Notes under the pieces: generated by a model
What the model was told of the DNA's origin: nothing
What the model saw: the letters and a program-made list of their open reading frames with translations, nothing else
The model's database searches: none
Made by a program: the position numbers and the translations under genes
In this document: positions 13,299 to 20,486 of the stretch, piece after piece
Position numbering within the stretch: position 1 is the first letter of the stretch
Layout: each line of letters begins with the position of its first letter
Origin: UMGS363 sp051891935
GTDB lineage: Bacteria > Bacillota > Clostridia > Oscillospirales > Ruminococcaceae
Reading direction: 5' to 3'
Length of the DNA stretch: 20,486 bases
Assembly: GCA_051891935.1 (NCBI GenBank)
Contig: JBJFFR010000047.1
Location: 1-20,486 of the forward strand

Positions 13299-14234
13299 TT
13301 GGAGAATTTGTACACTCTGCGCTCGCTGATAACGAGTATTTTGCCGATAACATTCTGGGATATTCTTGATATTGCTATGCTTGCCGTTATTCTCTATAAG
13401 GGAATAAGCATCGTTAAGGAGACCCGTGCAGGCGGTTTGCTCAAGGGTATTGCTGTGCTTGTTGTTGCGTACCTCTTAATGGAGGCTTTTCAAATGAAAG
13501 CAATGGCATATATTCTCAAGAGCGTTTTCAACATCGGTCTGCTTGCGCTGATAATTCTTTTCCAGCCCGAACTTCGCCGTGCGATAGAAAAAATGGGACG
13601 TTCAAAGCTAACAAAGATGCCGTTCATTTCTTCGATCGGTGCCGAGAATACCGACACCGCCGCTTCAAAGTGGAATGATGCCATTGAAGCTATATGCGAT
13701 GCCTGCGAGGATCTTTCCGCAACAACGACAGGTGCGCTTATTGTTATCGAGCGTGAATCGAAGCTCGGCGAACAGATCGACACGGGTACTATTCTCAATG
13801 CGAAGCCGTCAAAGGAGCTTTTCGGAAACATCTTCTGGAAAAACACTCCCCTTCATGACGGTGCGGTCATAATGCGTGACGGTTACATCCTTGCTGCTGC
13901 CTGCTTCCTTCCGAAGCCGCAGAAGGAAGAGATCATAAACAAGGCTCTCGGCTCCCGACATCGTGCCGCTATCGGTATGAGTGAAAACTCGGACGCTCTC
14001 GTTATTGCTGTTTCGGAGGAAACGGGCGTTATTTCCATTGCCGAGAACGGCAGTATCGAACGAGGCTTCTCACGCGACAGCCTAAAAAAATATCTGCGTG
14101 AAAAGCTTATCCCCGAAAAGCCGCAGAGGTCGGCAAGGACGCTTCCGCCTGCGGAAAAGAAACGCTCTATTTTCAGCACAAAGAAAACAAAAGACAACGC
14201 AGAGGAGGTAAGCTCCAATGAAAAAAATAATTGA
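13299..14234 (+). CDS. cdaA: Diadenylate cyclase CdaA (c-di-AMP synthase)
   Basis: This 311-residue membrane enzyme joins two ATP into cyclic di-AMP, the messenger that controls potassium/osmolyte balance and wall integrity in Firmicutes. Three membrane helices fill about residues 20-90, followed by the DAC domain with the catalytic DGA (187-189, in LHDGAVIMRDGYILAAACFLP) and RHR (220-222, in LGSRHRAAIGMSE). It is about 30-40 residues longer than typical CdaA because of a basic, low-complexity C-terminal tail (from about 272). The start is TTG 13299, set by AAAGGCGG at 13283-13290; no ATG lies nearby. Its end overlaps cdaR by 17 bases, the usual cdaA-cdaR pairing. Confidence 0.93.
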   Translation: MENLYTLRSLITSILPITFWDILDIAMLAVILYKGISIVKETRAGGLLKGIAVLVVAYLLMEAFQMKAMAYILKSVFNIGLLALIILFQPELRRAIEKMGRSKLTKMPFISSIGAENTDTAASKWNDAIEAICDACEDLSATTTGALIVIERESKLGEQIDTGTILNAKPSKELFGNIFWKNTPLHDGAVIMRDGYILAAACFLPKPQKEEIINKALGSRHRAAIGMSENSDALVIAVSEETGVISIAENGSIERGFSRDSLKKYLREKLIPEKPQRSARTLPPAEKKRSIFSTKKTKDNAEEVSSNEKNN

Positions 14235-15558
14235 CGTCATTTCGGACTTCTTCCGAAGGATATTCGAGAAGGATTTTTCGCTCAAGGTGTTCTCCATTCT
14301 TTGCGCAGTTGTGATATGGTTTGCTGTTTCGATAAGTGTTTATCCTACGATAGATCAGGTCGTCTACAATGTCCCTGTCACGATCGAGCTGCAGGGAACC
14401 TATGCCGAAGCGCACAACTACAAGGTCATCGAACAGAGCGTTCAGACCGTTGATGTTTATCTGCGCGGCGACCGTTCGCAGATAGGCAGCATCAAAGCCG
14501 ATGATATCAAGGTCACGGCTTCGGCTGAAAATGTTATAAGCGCAAGGGAATACAGTCTTCCCCTTGATGTTAGTTCAAGCAGCGGTAAGACCTTCACCGT
14601 TACGAAGGTCACTCCCTCGGACGATGCGCGTTCCCCGATCGAATATATCTATGCTGCCTTTGACGAAGTCGTTACAAAGGAAATAAAGCTTCTTCCCCTT
14701 CTCGACCGAATCCACGTTGCGAGCGGTTATATCGTTGACGACGACGATGTTGCGGTCGCTCCGAACACTATTGAGATAACGGGTCCGAAGGACGATGTTG
14801 AAAAGATCGAAAACGCATATTTCCATGTCGATACGGCAAGGGAGCTTTCGTCAAGCTATGAATACACCGCCGAAAACCCGACAATATACAGCAGTGATGG
14901 AATTGTTTTGAGCGGAAACGACAGCATCACCTTCAGCAGAACAAGCTTCAGCGTAAGCATCCCCGTTTACAAAAAGCAGGTTGTTCCGCTTGAAGTGGCT
15001 ATTACAAATGCACCTGCAAGCTTTGATGTTGATGCGTTCCGTGAGAAGCTGCAGCTGTCCGTTACCGAGCTTGAGGTCGCCGCTCCTGCGGAGGAAATTA
15101 CGGAGATTTCGGCGATAACGATAGGCACTATTGATATGCGTGAGGTCGATATCGGTTCGGTATTCACCTTTAAGGCTTCCGACTTCCTTGCGGAAAACTA
15201 CCAGAATTTGAGCGGAATTGACACTATTTCGGTAGTATGTCCGAGCGAGGGACTTTACAAGATCGCAATGACGATACGAGGAAGCGCAGTCCAGATAATA
15301 AACGCACCCCCACAGTTCGATTATAATATCATAACCTCGGGCTTTACGCTGTTCTTTATCGGCTCGGAGGAAAGCATCAATCAGATATCGTATATTGATG
15401 TCGTTTCGCAGATCGACCTGCTCAATTATGAGCTTGAAGCGAGGGATTACAAGCTCCCCGTAACGTTCTCGACTCCTGCTTATGACGATGTATGGTGCAT
15501 AAGCTCGGATGGTCTTCTCTCACCAAAAGCAATAGTAACATTCACATTAAGATCATAA
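14218..15558 (+). CDS. cdaR: CdaR, YbbR-domain regulator of CdaA
   Basis: This 446-residue protein has a short cytosolic start, one transmembrane segment (about 22-42, VFSILCAVVIWFAVSISVY) and an extracytoplasmic part built of YbbR repeats; units begin near NVPVTIEL (about 56), KEIKLLPLL (about 155) and KQVVPLEVAI (about 255), with a further region to the end. CdaR binds CdaA in the membrane and tunes its activity. AGAGGAGG (14202-14209) precedes ATG 14218 at 8 bases. In many Firmicutes glmM follows; here the gene ends directly at a family A repeat, whose first G follows the TAA without a gap. The final codons AGA TCA TAA resemble the TATCATAA that precedes repeat copy A2, so the stop may partly be flanking sequence of the repeat. 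Confidence 0.9.
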   Translation: MKKIIDVISDFFRRIFEKDFSLKVFSILCAVVIWFAVSISVYPTIDQVVYNVPVTIELQGTYAEAHNYKVIEQSVQTVDVYLRGDRSQIGSIKADDIKVTASAENVISAREYSLPLDVSSSSGKTFTVTKVTPSDDARSPIEYIYAAFDEVVTKEIKLLPLLDRIHVASGYIVDDDDVAVAPNTIEITGPKDDVEKIENAYFHVDTARELSSSYEYTAENPTIYSSDGIVLSGNDSITFSRTSFSVSIPVYKKQVVPLEVAITNAPASFDVDAFREKLQLSVTELEVAAPAEEITEISAITIGTIDMREVDIGSVFTFKASDFLAENYQNLSGIDTISVVCPSEGLYKIAMTIRGSAVQIINAPPQFDYNIITSGFTLFFIGSEESINQISYIDVVSQIDLLNYELEARDYKLPVTFSTPAYDDVWCISSDGLLSPKAIVTFTLRS

Positions 15559-15722
15559 GGGAACCTCTAAAAACCTCCTTCACGGCATATTTTCTATGAC
15601 TTACATCATCTGCTGCGTTAACAAACCTTGTAATACATCAAGTATTACTGCGGTTTGTTGCCTTGCAGCTGATGCAAGTCATGTACGAAAATATGCTCGT
15701 GTCCCGGTTTTTAGAGAACCCC
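15559..15722 (+). repeat. Family A repeat, full copy (A3)
   Basis: The 164-bp element has the same ends as A2 (GGGAACCTCTAAAAACC and CGGTTTTTAGAGAACCCC) and the same ATAA flanks. Inner arms differ from A2 but pair: GCATATTTTC (15585-15594) with GAAAATATGC (15687-15696); ATGACTTACATCA (15596-15608) with TGATGCAAGTCAT (15670-15682, one mismatch); AACAAACC (15620-15627) with GGTTTGTT (15652-15659); and AATAC/GTATT at the tip. It starts on the base after the cdaR stop and ends 62 bases before the next ATG. Confidence 0.85.
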
Positions 15723-15733
15723 ATAATCGTTTC

Positions 15734-15762
15734 AAAGCCGCATAATTTATCAGTGCGGCTTT
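15734..15762 (+). terminator. Weak terminator-like hairpin upstream of the COG2509 gene
   Basis: AAAGCCGCA (15734-15742) pairs with TGCGGCTTT (15754-15762) around an 11-base loop, followed by a broken T-rich stretch. It may end the cdaAR transcript, or be a leader hairpin of the flavoprotein gene. I found no clear promoter between it and the ATG at 15785. Confidence 0.5.
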
Positions 15763-15784
15763 GACTTTATAAAGGAAAGATTTT

Positions 15785-17365
15785 ATGGCAATAATCATAT
15801 CACAGATAAAAACCGCAGTGAATGCAGGTGAGGACGAGATCACCGCAGCGGCAATAAAGAAGCTTCGGCTCAATAAAAGCATTGTCAAAGCCTGTCATCT
15901 GCACAAGACCTCACTCGATGCGAGAAACAACAACGATATAAAGCTCGTTTCGTCCGTGTGGATAGAGCTTGAAAGCGAAAAAGACGAAAAAGCGCTTTGC
16001 GAGCGTGATAAAAGCTGCGCCTATGTCGATCGGAGCATTGAGATAATGCCGCCGAAAACGAATTTGAAGAAAAAGAGGGTCGTCATTGCAGGCTTTGGTC
16101 CTGCAGGAATGTTCTGCGCACTCACTCTTGCCGAATACGGCTTTGAACCTATAGTTCTTGAACGAGGTTCGGCTGTTGATGAGCGTGTAAAAGCTGTTGA
16201 AGGCTTCTGGAGCGGCGGAGAATTCTCCGAAAGGACAAATGTACAGTTCGGCGAGGGCGGCGCAGGCACATTCTCGGACGGAAAGCTCACAACACGCATA
16301 AAAGACCCTATGTGCAGACGCATTTTGCAGCGGCTTGTCGAATTCGGCGCTCCCCGTGAGATACTGACGAAGGCAAAACCACACATCGGCACGGACAAGC
16401 TGCGCAGCATAGTAAAAACGCTCCGCTGCCGTGTTATCGAGCTTGGCGGAGAGGTTCGCTTCGACACAAGGCTTGACGATGTTATCATAAAAAACGGCAC
16501 CGTCTGCGCAGCTGTCGCAAACGGCCGTGAGATACCCTGCGATGCGATCGTCCTTGCACTCGGCCACAGCGCAAGAGATACCTTTGAAATGCTTCTTAAC
16601 AAGGGTGTTTTCATTGAGCCGAAGCCGTTCTCGGTCGGCGTTCGCATCGAGCACAAGCAGGTCGATGTTGACCGCTCTCTTTACGGAAAAGCCGCAGGAA
16701 CGCCAAGCCTTCCCAAGGGCGAATATCAGCTTTCCCACCGCAGGAACGGCAGAGGCGTTTATACCTTTTGTATGTGTCCCGGAGGAATGGTCGTTCCGTC
16801 CCAGAGCGAGGAAAACACCGTTGTTACAAACGGCATGAGCGAGTTTGCCCGTGACGGTGAAAACGCAAATGCAGCCGTTGCTGTCGGAGTTTCTCCCGAT
16901 GATTTCGGGAATTCTCCGCTTGACGGAGTGAGCTTTGCCCGAAGCCTTGAACAGAAAGCGTTTGAGCTTTCGGGGAAAAACTATAAAGCTCCTGCGTCTA
17001 CGGTCGGGAAGCTCCTCACGGGAAAGGGTTCGCTTGCCGAAAGCAGTATTAAGCCCACCTACGCAAGAGGACTTGCTGAATGTGATCTTTCGGAGCTTTT
17101 CCCCGAATTTATTACGGAGATGCTGAAAGAGGGACTTGCCGACTTTTCGCATAAAATGAGATGCTTCGGGGATATGAACGCCGTGCTGACAGCTCCCGAA
17201 ACAAGAACCTCTTCGCCTGTCAGAATAACAAGAGGAGAAGACCTCTGCTCGATCAATGTAAAAGGCTTGTACCCCTGCGGCGAGGGAGCAGGCTACGCAG
17301 GCGGCATAATGTCCGCCGCCGCTGACGGAATGAACGTTGCGGTGAAGATCATTACCTCCGATTAA
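15785..17365 (+). CDS. FAD-dependent dehydrogenase of the COG2509 family
   Basis: This 526-residue flavoprotein has an N-terminal domain of about 90 residues (with LRLNKSIVKACHLHKTSLDAR), then the dinucleotide-binding GFGPAG at 103-108 with Glu126 (VLERG) placed to bind ribose. The block NVQFGEGGAGTFSDGKLTTR follows and is diagnostic of this widespread but poorly understood family. A C-terminal GLYPCGEGAGYAGGIMSAAADGMNVA closes the FAD domain. It is full length. The reaction is unknown; the family is often annotated NAD(P)/FAD-dependent oxidoreductase. AAAGGAAAG at 15771-15779 sets ATG 15785. The next gene begins 8 bases after the stop, so the two are co-transcribed. Confidence 0.88.
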   Translation: MAIIISQIKTAVNAGEDEITAAAIKKLRLNKSIVKACHLHKTSLDARNNNDIKLVSSVWIELESEKDEKALCERDKSCAYVDRSIEIMPPKTNLKKKRVVIAGFGPAGMFCALTLAEYGFEPIVLERGSAVDERVKAVEGFWSGGEFSERTNVQFGEGGAGTFSDGKLTTRIKDPMCRRILQRLVEFGAPREILTKAKPHIGTDKLRSIVKTLRCRVIELGGEVRFDTRLDDVIIKNGTVCAAVANGREIPCDAIVLALGHSARDTFEMLLNKGVFIEPKPFSVGVRIEHKQVDVDRSLYGKAAGTPSLPKGEYQLSHRRNGRGVYTFCMCPGGMVVPSQSEENTVVTNGMSEFARDGENANAAVAVGVSPDDFGNSPLDGVSFARSLEQKAFELSGKNYKAPASTVGKLLTGKGSLAESSIKPTYARGLAECDLSELFPEFITEMLKEGLADFSHKMRCFGDMNAVLTAPETRTSSPVRITRGEDLCSINVKGLYPCGEGAGYAGGIMSAAADGMNVAVKIITSD

Positions 17366-17373
17366 GGTCAGCT

Positions 17374-18312
17374 ATGTCAGATTTTATATTTTCCGATACA
17401 AATAAACATTATCATACGCAAAGCTATTATCTCAAACAGCGTTTCGGCAGAAAGACCGTTAAGGTGTCGCTGAACGGAAGCTTCACCTGCCCGAACCGTG
17501 ACGGCTCAAAGGGCGTTGGCGGCTGCACGTTCTGTTCTGCGTCGGGCAGCGGAGATTTCGGCGGCGACCCGAGCGTCCCGATAGAAGTACAGTTTGAGCA
17601 GGTTCGCTCAAAGCTTGTGAAAAAGTGGGGCGAGCCGCTCTATATCCCCTATTTTCAAGCAAACACCAACACCTACGGCAGCATCGAAAAGCTCCGCTGC
17701 CTGTTTGAAAAGGCTCTCACACTCCCGAATGCTGTCGGACTTGCCGTTTCAACACGCCCCGACTGCATTTCCGAAGCCGCTGCGGATTATCTTGAAGAGC
17801 TTTCAAAGCGCACATATCTTACCGTTGAGCTTGGATTGCAGACTATACACGATAAAACAGCCGAGCGTCTGAACCGCTGCCACAGCTATGACGATTTTCT
17901 CCGAGGATATAAAACGCTTTCCGAAAGAGGGATAAACGTCTGCATCCATATTATCGACGGTCTGCCCGATGAAAGCCGTGAAATGATGCTTGAAACCGCA
18001 AAAGCTGCGGCTTCGCTCCGTCCTCATGCATTGAAGATACACATGCTCCACATAATAAAAGGGACGAAGCTTGCCGAAGAATATGAGCGCTCGCCTTTTC
18101 CGCTGCTTTCTGCCGAGGAATACGCTTCACTCGTCTGCGATCAGATCGAGCTTATGCCGCCCGAAACGATCATCGAGCGGATAACGGGCGACGGTTCAAG
18201 AGCCGAGCTTGTCGCTCCGAGGTGGACACTTGACAAAAAGCGTGTTATGAACAGCATCGACCTTGAATTTGCCCGAAGAGGGACGTTTCAGGGTGATAGA
18301 TTTATAACGTAA
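17374..18312 (+). CDS. mnmL: Radical SAM protein of the YtqA/MnmL family (TIGR01212)
   Basis: This 312-residue protein carries the atypical radical SAM cysteine pattern of this family: Cys39, Cys51 and Cys54 in CPNRDGSKGVGGCTFCS, which should hold the [4Fe-4S] cluster. Other family marks are the near N-terminal HYHTQSYYLKQRFGRKTVKVSL, IPYFQANTNTYG, LTVELGLQTIHDKTAERLNRCH and HIIDGLPDES. In Bacillus subtilis the homologue YtqA (MnmL) takes part in converting carboxymethylaminomethyl-uridine at tRNA position 34 towards the mnm5 form, with MnmM (YtqB) adding the methyl group. No mnmM is beside it. The start ATG 17374 has only AAGG overlapping the stop of the preceding gene, so translation is probably coupled to it. 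Confidence 0.87.
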   Translation: MSDFIFSDTNKHYHTQSYYLKQRFGRKTVKVSLNGSFTCPNRDGSKGVGGCTFCSASGSGDFGGDPSVPIEVQFEQVRSKLVKKWGEPLYIPYFQANTNTYGSIEKLRCLFEKALTLPNAVGLAVSTRPDCISEAAADYLEELSKRTYLTVELGLQTIHDKTAERLNRCHSYDDFLRGYKTLSERGINVCIHIIDGLPDESREMMLETAKAAASLRPHALKIHMLHIIKGTKLAEEYERSPFPLLSAEEYASLVCDQIELMPPETIIERITGDGSRAELVAPRWTLDKKRVMNSIDLEFARRGTFQGDRFIT

Positions 18313-18432
18313 GAAAGCGTAAATGCGGCATTTGCGGCGGATCATTTCTTCAATTAGCAATGCACAACAGCTTGCACAAAAAGTTCCGTCAGTCGCGGAC
18401 AAAATTCTACATCTGTTTTAACAAAAAAATAC

Positions 18433-18461
18433 TTGACCTTGCGCAAATAAAGTAGTAAACT
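18433..18461 (+). promoter_or_regulatory. guaB promoter
   Basis: TTGACC (18433-18438) and TAAACT (18456-18461) are 17 bases apart; the -35 box is strong and the -10 box weaker (4/6). The leader to the guaB ATG is under 50 bases, too short for a purine riboswitch. Between the radical SAM gene and this promoter I see only a small AAATGC-G-GCATTT palindrome at 18321-18333. Confidence 0.55.
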
Positions 18462-18513
18462 ATATAAAATATAATTTTAAAGCGAATGTTTGAAGAAAAA
18501 GGAGGAACTTATC

Positions 18514-19989
18514 ATGCTTGAAACCGATATGTCCAAAAAGTTCGTCAAAGAAGGACTGACCTTTGACGATGTACTTCTTATCCCTGCAGAATCCGACTGC
18601 ACACCTAACATGGTCAGCCTTAAATCCCGTCTTGCAGGTGACATCTATCTCAACACTCCGATCATTACCTCCGCTATGGATACCGTTACCGAAGCGAATA
18701 TGGCTATCGCAATTGCCCGTGAAGGCGGCATCGGCGTTATCCACAAGAATATGTCCATCGAACAGCAGGCTGATGAGGTCGATAAGGTAAAGCGCTCCGA
18801 AAACGGCGTTATCGTTAATCCTTTCTCTCTCACCGCTGACAAGCTCGTTTCCGAAGCTGATGAGCTTATGGGCAAGTACAGAATTTCCGGCGTTCCTATC
18901 GTTGATGACAAGGGCAAGCTTGTCGGAATCCTCACAAACAGAGATCTCCGTTTCCTTTCCGACTATGCAACACCTATCAGCAAGGTCATGACAAAGGAAA
19001 ACCTCGTTACCGCTCCCGTTGGAACAGACCTGAAGGGCGCACAGAAGATCCTTATGCAGCATAAGATCGAAAAGCTCCCTATCGTTGACGAAAACGGCAT
19101 CTTAAAGGGACTTATCACAATAAAGGACATCGAAAAGGCTGTCCAGTACCCGAACTCCGCAAGAGATAAGGCAGGCAGACTTCTTTGCGGCGCTGCTATC
19201 GGCGTTGCTTCAAACATGATGGAAAGAGCAGAGGCTCTTATCGAAGCACAGGTCGATGTGCTTGTTCTCGACTCCGCTCACGGACATAATATCAATATCG
19301 TTAATGCTGTCCGTGAGGTCAAGAAAGCATTCCCGAACACTCCCGTTATCGCAGGCAATATCGCAACAGCCGCAGCTGCAGAAGCTCTCATCGACGCAGG
19401 CGCTGACTGCGTAAAGGTCGGCATCGGCCCCGGATCTATCTGTACAACAAGAGTTGTTGCAGGTATCGGCGTTCCGCAGATCACAGCAATTTATGACGCA
19501 GCCTGCGCAGCAGCAAAGCATAACATCCCCGTTATCGCAGACGGCGGCATCAAGTATTCCGGCGATATCGTTAAGGCTCTCGCAGCAGGTGCGAATGTCG
19601 TAATGCTCGGTTCTCTCCTTGCAGGCTGTGAGGAATCTCCGGGAGAAACAGAAATTTATCAGGGCAGACAGTTCAAGGTTTACCGCGGAATGGGCTCGCT
19701 CGGCGCAATGGCTTGCGGATCAAAGGACAGATACTTCCAGGAGAACGCAAGAAAGCTCGTTCCCGAAGGCGTTGAAGGCCGTGTACCTTATAAGGGACCT
19801 GTTTCCGATACTATCTTCCAGCTTATCGGCGGTATCCGCTCCGGTATGGGTTATACAGGCTGCGATACGATCGAAAAGCTCCACGAAAAGGCACAGTTCG
19901 TTAAGATCACAGGCGCAGGCCTCCGTGAATCGCATCCTCACGATATTTATATCACAAAGGAAGCACCGAACTACTCTGCACAGATATAA
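18514..19989 (+). CDS. guaB: Inosine-5'-monophosphate dehydrogenase
   Basis: This 491-residue enzyme oxidises IMP to XMP with NAD+, the committed step to guanine nucleotides. The start shows KEGLTFDDVLLIPAES. Two CBS domains (about 95-205, with GKYRISGVPIVDDKGKL and HKIEKLPIVDENG) interrupt the barrel. The NAD-binding VLDSAHGH and the active-site loop GSICTTR with Cys310 follow, then DGGIKYSGDIVKALAAGA for the phosphate and the flap with YRGMGSLGAM. The start is ATG 18514, with AGGAGG at 18500-18505; an in-frame TTG at 18490 overlaps that site and is rejected. Codon use is strongly biased, as for glgP, indicating high expression. It stands alone; composite repeat copy 4 starts within about 20 bases of the stop. 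Confidence 0.96.
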   Translation: MLETDMSKKFVKEGLTFDDVLLIPAESDCTPNMVSLKSRLAGDIYLNTPIITSAMDTVTEANMAIAIAREGGIGVIHKNMSIEQQADEVDKVKRSENGVIVNPFSLTADKLVSEADELMGKYRISGVPIVDDKGKLVGILTNRDLRFLSDYATPISKVMTKENLVTAPVGTDLKGAQKILMQHKIEKLPIVDENGILKGLITIKDIEKAVQYPNSARDKAGRLLCGAAIGVASNMMERAEALIEAQVDVLVLDSAHGHNINIVNAVREVKKAFPNTPVIAGNIATAAAAEALIDAGADCVKVGIGPGSICTTRVVAGIGVPQITAIYDAACAAAKHNIPVIADGGIKYSGDIVKALAAGANVVMLGSLLAGCEESPGETEIYQGRQFKVYRGMGSLGAMACGSKDRYFQENARKLVPEGVEGRVPYKGPVSDTIFQLIGGIRSGMGYTGCDTIEKLHEKAQFVKITGAGLRESHPHDIYITKEAPNYSAQI

Positions 19990-20005
19990 ATTTGAATAAA
20001 TACCC

Positions 20006-20300
20006 TGAAGCGATCAGCTGGTCAAGCTGAGCACAGCTTGCGAGGGGGTTCGGGGGCGAGGAGCCACCGAATCGCTCTCCGCAGAGAGCGAAATACTTTA
20101 AACTTTAGCGAAACATTTGCTGCAAAAGCGAAATCACTAACAAATCAAAAGCGCAATTCACAAAAATAAGGTAAATCAGAACGTGAGAAATCGGTCTGTA
20201 AACCCCAAAATCGTGAATTGCGCTTATTCTTTATTAACAGAACAACTAACCTCTGAAAGCCAATATACGAACAAAGTGAGTATATTGGCTTTCATACTAA
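20006..20300 (+). repeat. Composite C-B-D repeat, copy 4
   Basis: C (20006-20140) has hairpins CAAGCTG/CAGCTTG (20023-20040), TTCGG/CCGAA (20049-20071) and TCGCTCTC/GAGAGCGA (20072-20091). B (20150-20224) has arms AGCGCAATTCAC and GTGAATTGCGCT around CAGAACGTGAGAAATCG. D begins with a perfect 15-bp hairpin TGAAAGCCAATATAC (20254-20268), loop GAACAAAGTGA, closing at 20294. After that the sequence departs from the other D modules. The C hairpins follow guaB closely and may act as its terminator; no separate T-tailed terminator is seen. Confidence 0.8.
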
Positions 20301-20308
20301 TTCCAAAC

Positions 20309-20470
20309 CGTTCTATAAACAAAGCCTCGGCTATAATAATTCCACTCTGCGTCAAACTCCTATGCAATTAAATTGCATTGCAAGGCATCAAGCCTTGCAA
20401 GGTCGATCTCCAAGGTAAACAAGTTTACCTAATTGGAATTATTCTATCTGTCGGCTTTGTCTATAGAACG
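20309..20470. repeat. Multi-branched inverted repeat (family E)
   Basis: CGTTCTATAAACAAAGCC (20309-20326) pairs with GGCTTTGTCTATAGAACG (20453-20470) with one mismatch, and a second pair AATAATTCC/GGAATTATT lies just inside. The enclosed sequence has three consecutive hairpins: ATGCAATT-A-AATTGCAT (20362-20378), TTGCAAGGC-ATCAA-GCCTTGCAA (20378-20400) and AGGTAAAC-AA-GTTTACCT (20413-20430). It therefore folds as a closed multi-arm junction. It has no coding potential and sits beside D of copy 4; only one copy is in the window. Confidence 0.7.
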
Positions 20471-20486
20471 ATTAAAGATTAGTATA

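Noticed and set aside
15911..17152. 413-codon minus-strand frame across the COG2509 gene
   Set aside because: It is a shadow of a well-supported flavoprotein; the translation shows no domain, start signal or ribosome site.
18313..18513. Purine riboswitch before guaB
   Set aside because: The leader from the predicted promoter to the ATG is under 60 bases, and no three-stem purine aptamer pattern is visible.

Overview
This window reads as a chromosomal segment of an anaerobic Firmicute. The mix of genes (CsoR-controlled copper ATPase, CdaA/CdaR, MnmL-like radical SAM protein, COG2509 flavoprotein, GT35 phosphorylase), the strong AGGAGG ribosome sites, the sigma-A type promoters and the occasional TTG starts fit a Ruminococcus-like member of the Oscillospirales. 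That placement is inference; no rRNA or phylogenetic marker was compared. Coding sequence is mostly housekeeping. No phage, integrase, transposase, tRNA, rRNA or CRISPR array was seen.

Layout. 1-54: right end of a repeat (family A). 81-2883 (+): four overlapping genes: flavin reductase-like protein, membrane-anchored alpha/beta hydrolase, substrate-binding lipoprotein, membrane-anchored unknown. 2945-5768 (-): copper operon csoR-copA, whose copA frame runs in frame into a CopZ-like domain that has its own ribosome site. 5769-6784: about 1 kb without a gene, holding the csoR promoter/operator and two opposed copies of a composite repeat. 6785-7474 (+): trmO. 7663-10017 (+): glycogen phosphorylase. 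10221-11474 (-): hflX, with a leader carrying a small ORF, a possible antiterminator and a terminator. 11813-11994: family A repeat, then an IscR-like Rrf2 regulator (12035-12469 +). 12470-13298: terminator, a long imperfect hairpin and a third composite repeat. 13299-15558 (+): cdaA-cdaR. 15559-15722: family A repeat placed directly after the cdaR stop codon. 15785-18312 (+): COG2509 flavoprotein and MnmL-like radical SAM gene. 18514-19989 (+): guaB. 19990-20486: a fourth composite repeat and a multi-branched inverted repeat.

The most unusual content is non-coding. (1) A composite repeat of about 430 bp in modules C-B-D occurs four times, always in that module order. Many of its hairpin stems differ in sequence between copies yet stay complementary. 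The D hairpins share an 11-base cap that can be drawn as tandem G.A pairs around a C(GAA)G mini-hairpin. (2) Family A (about 165-180 bp, terminal inverted repeats, covarying inner arms) lies just upstream of a same-direction gene in all three cases. (3) The hflX leader looks like a translation-coupled attenuator. (4) copA may yield both a fused and a free copper chaperone.
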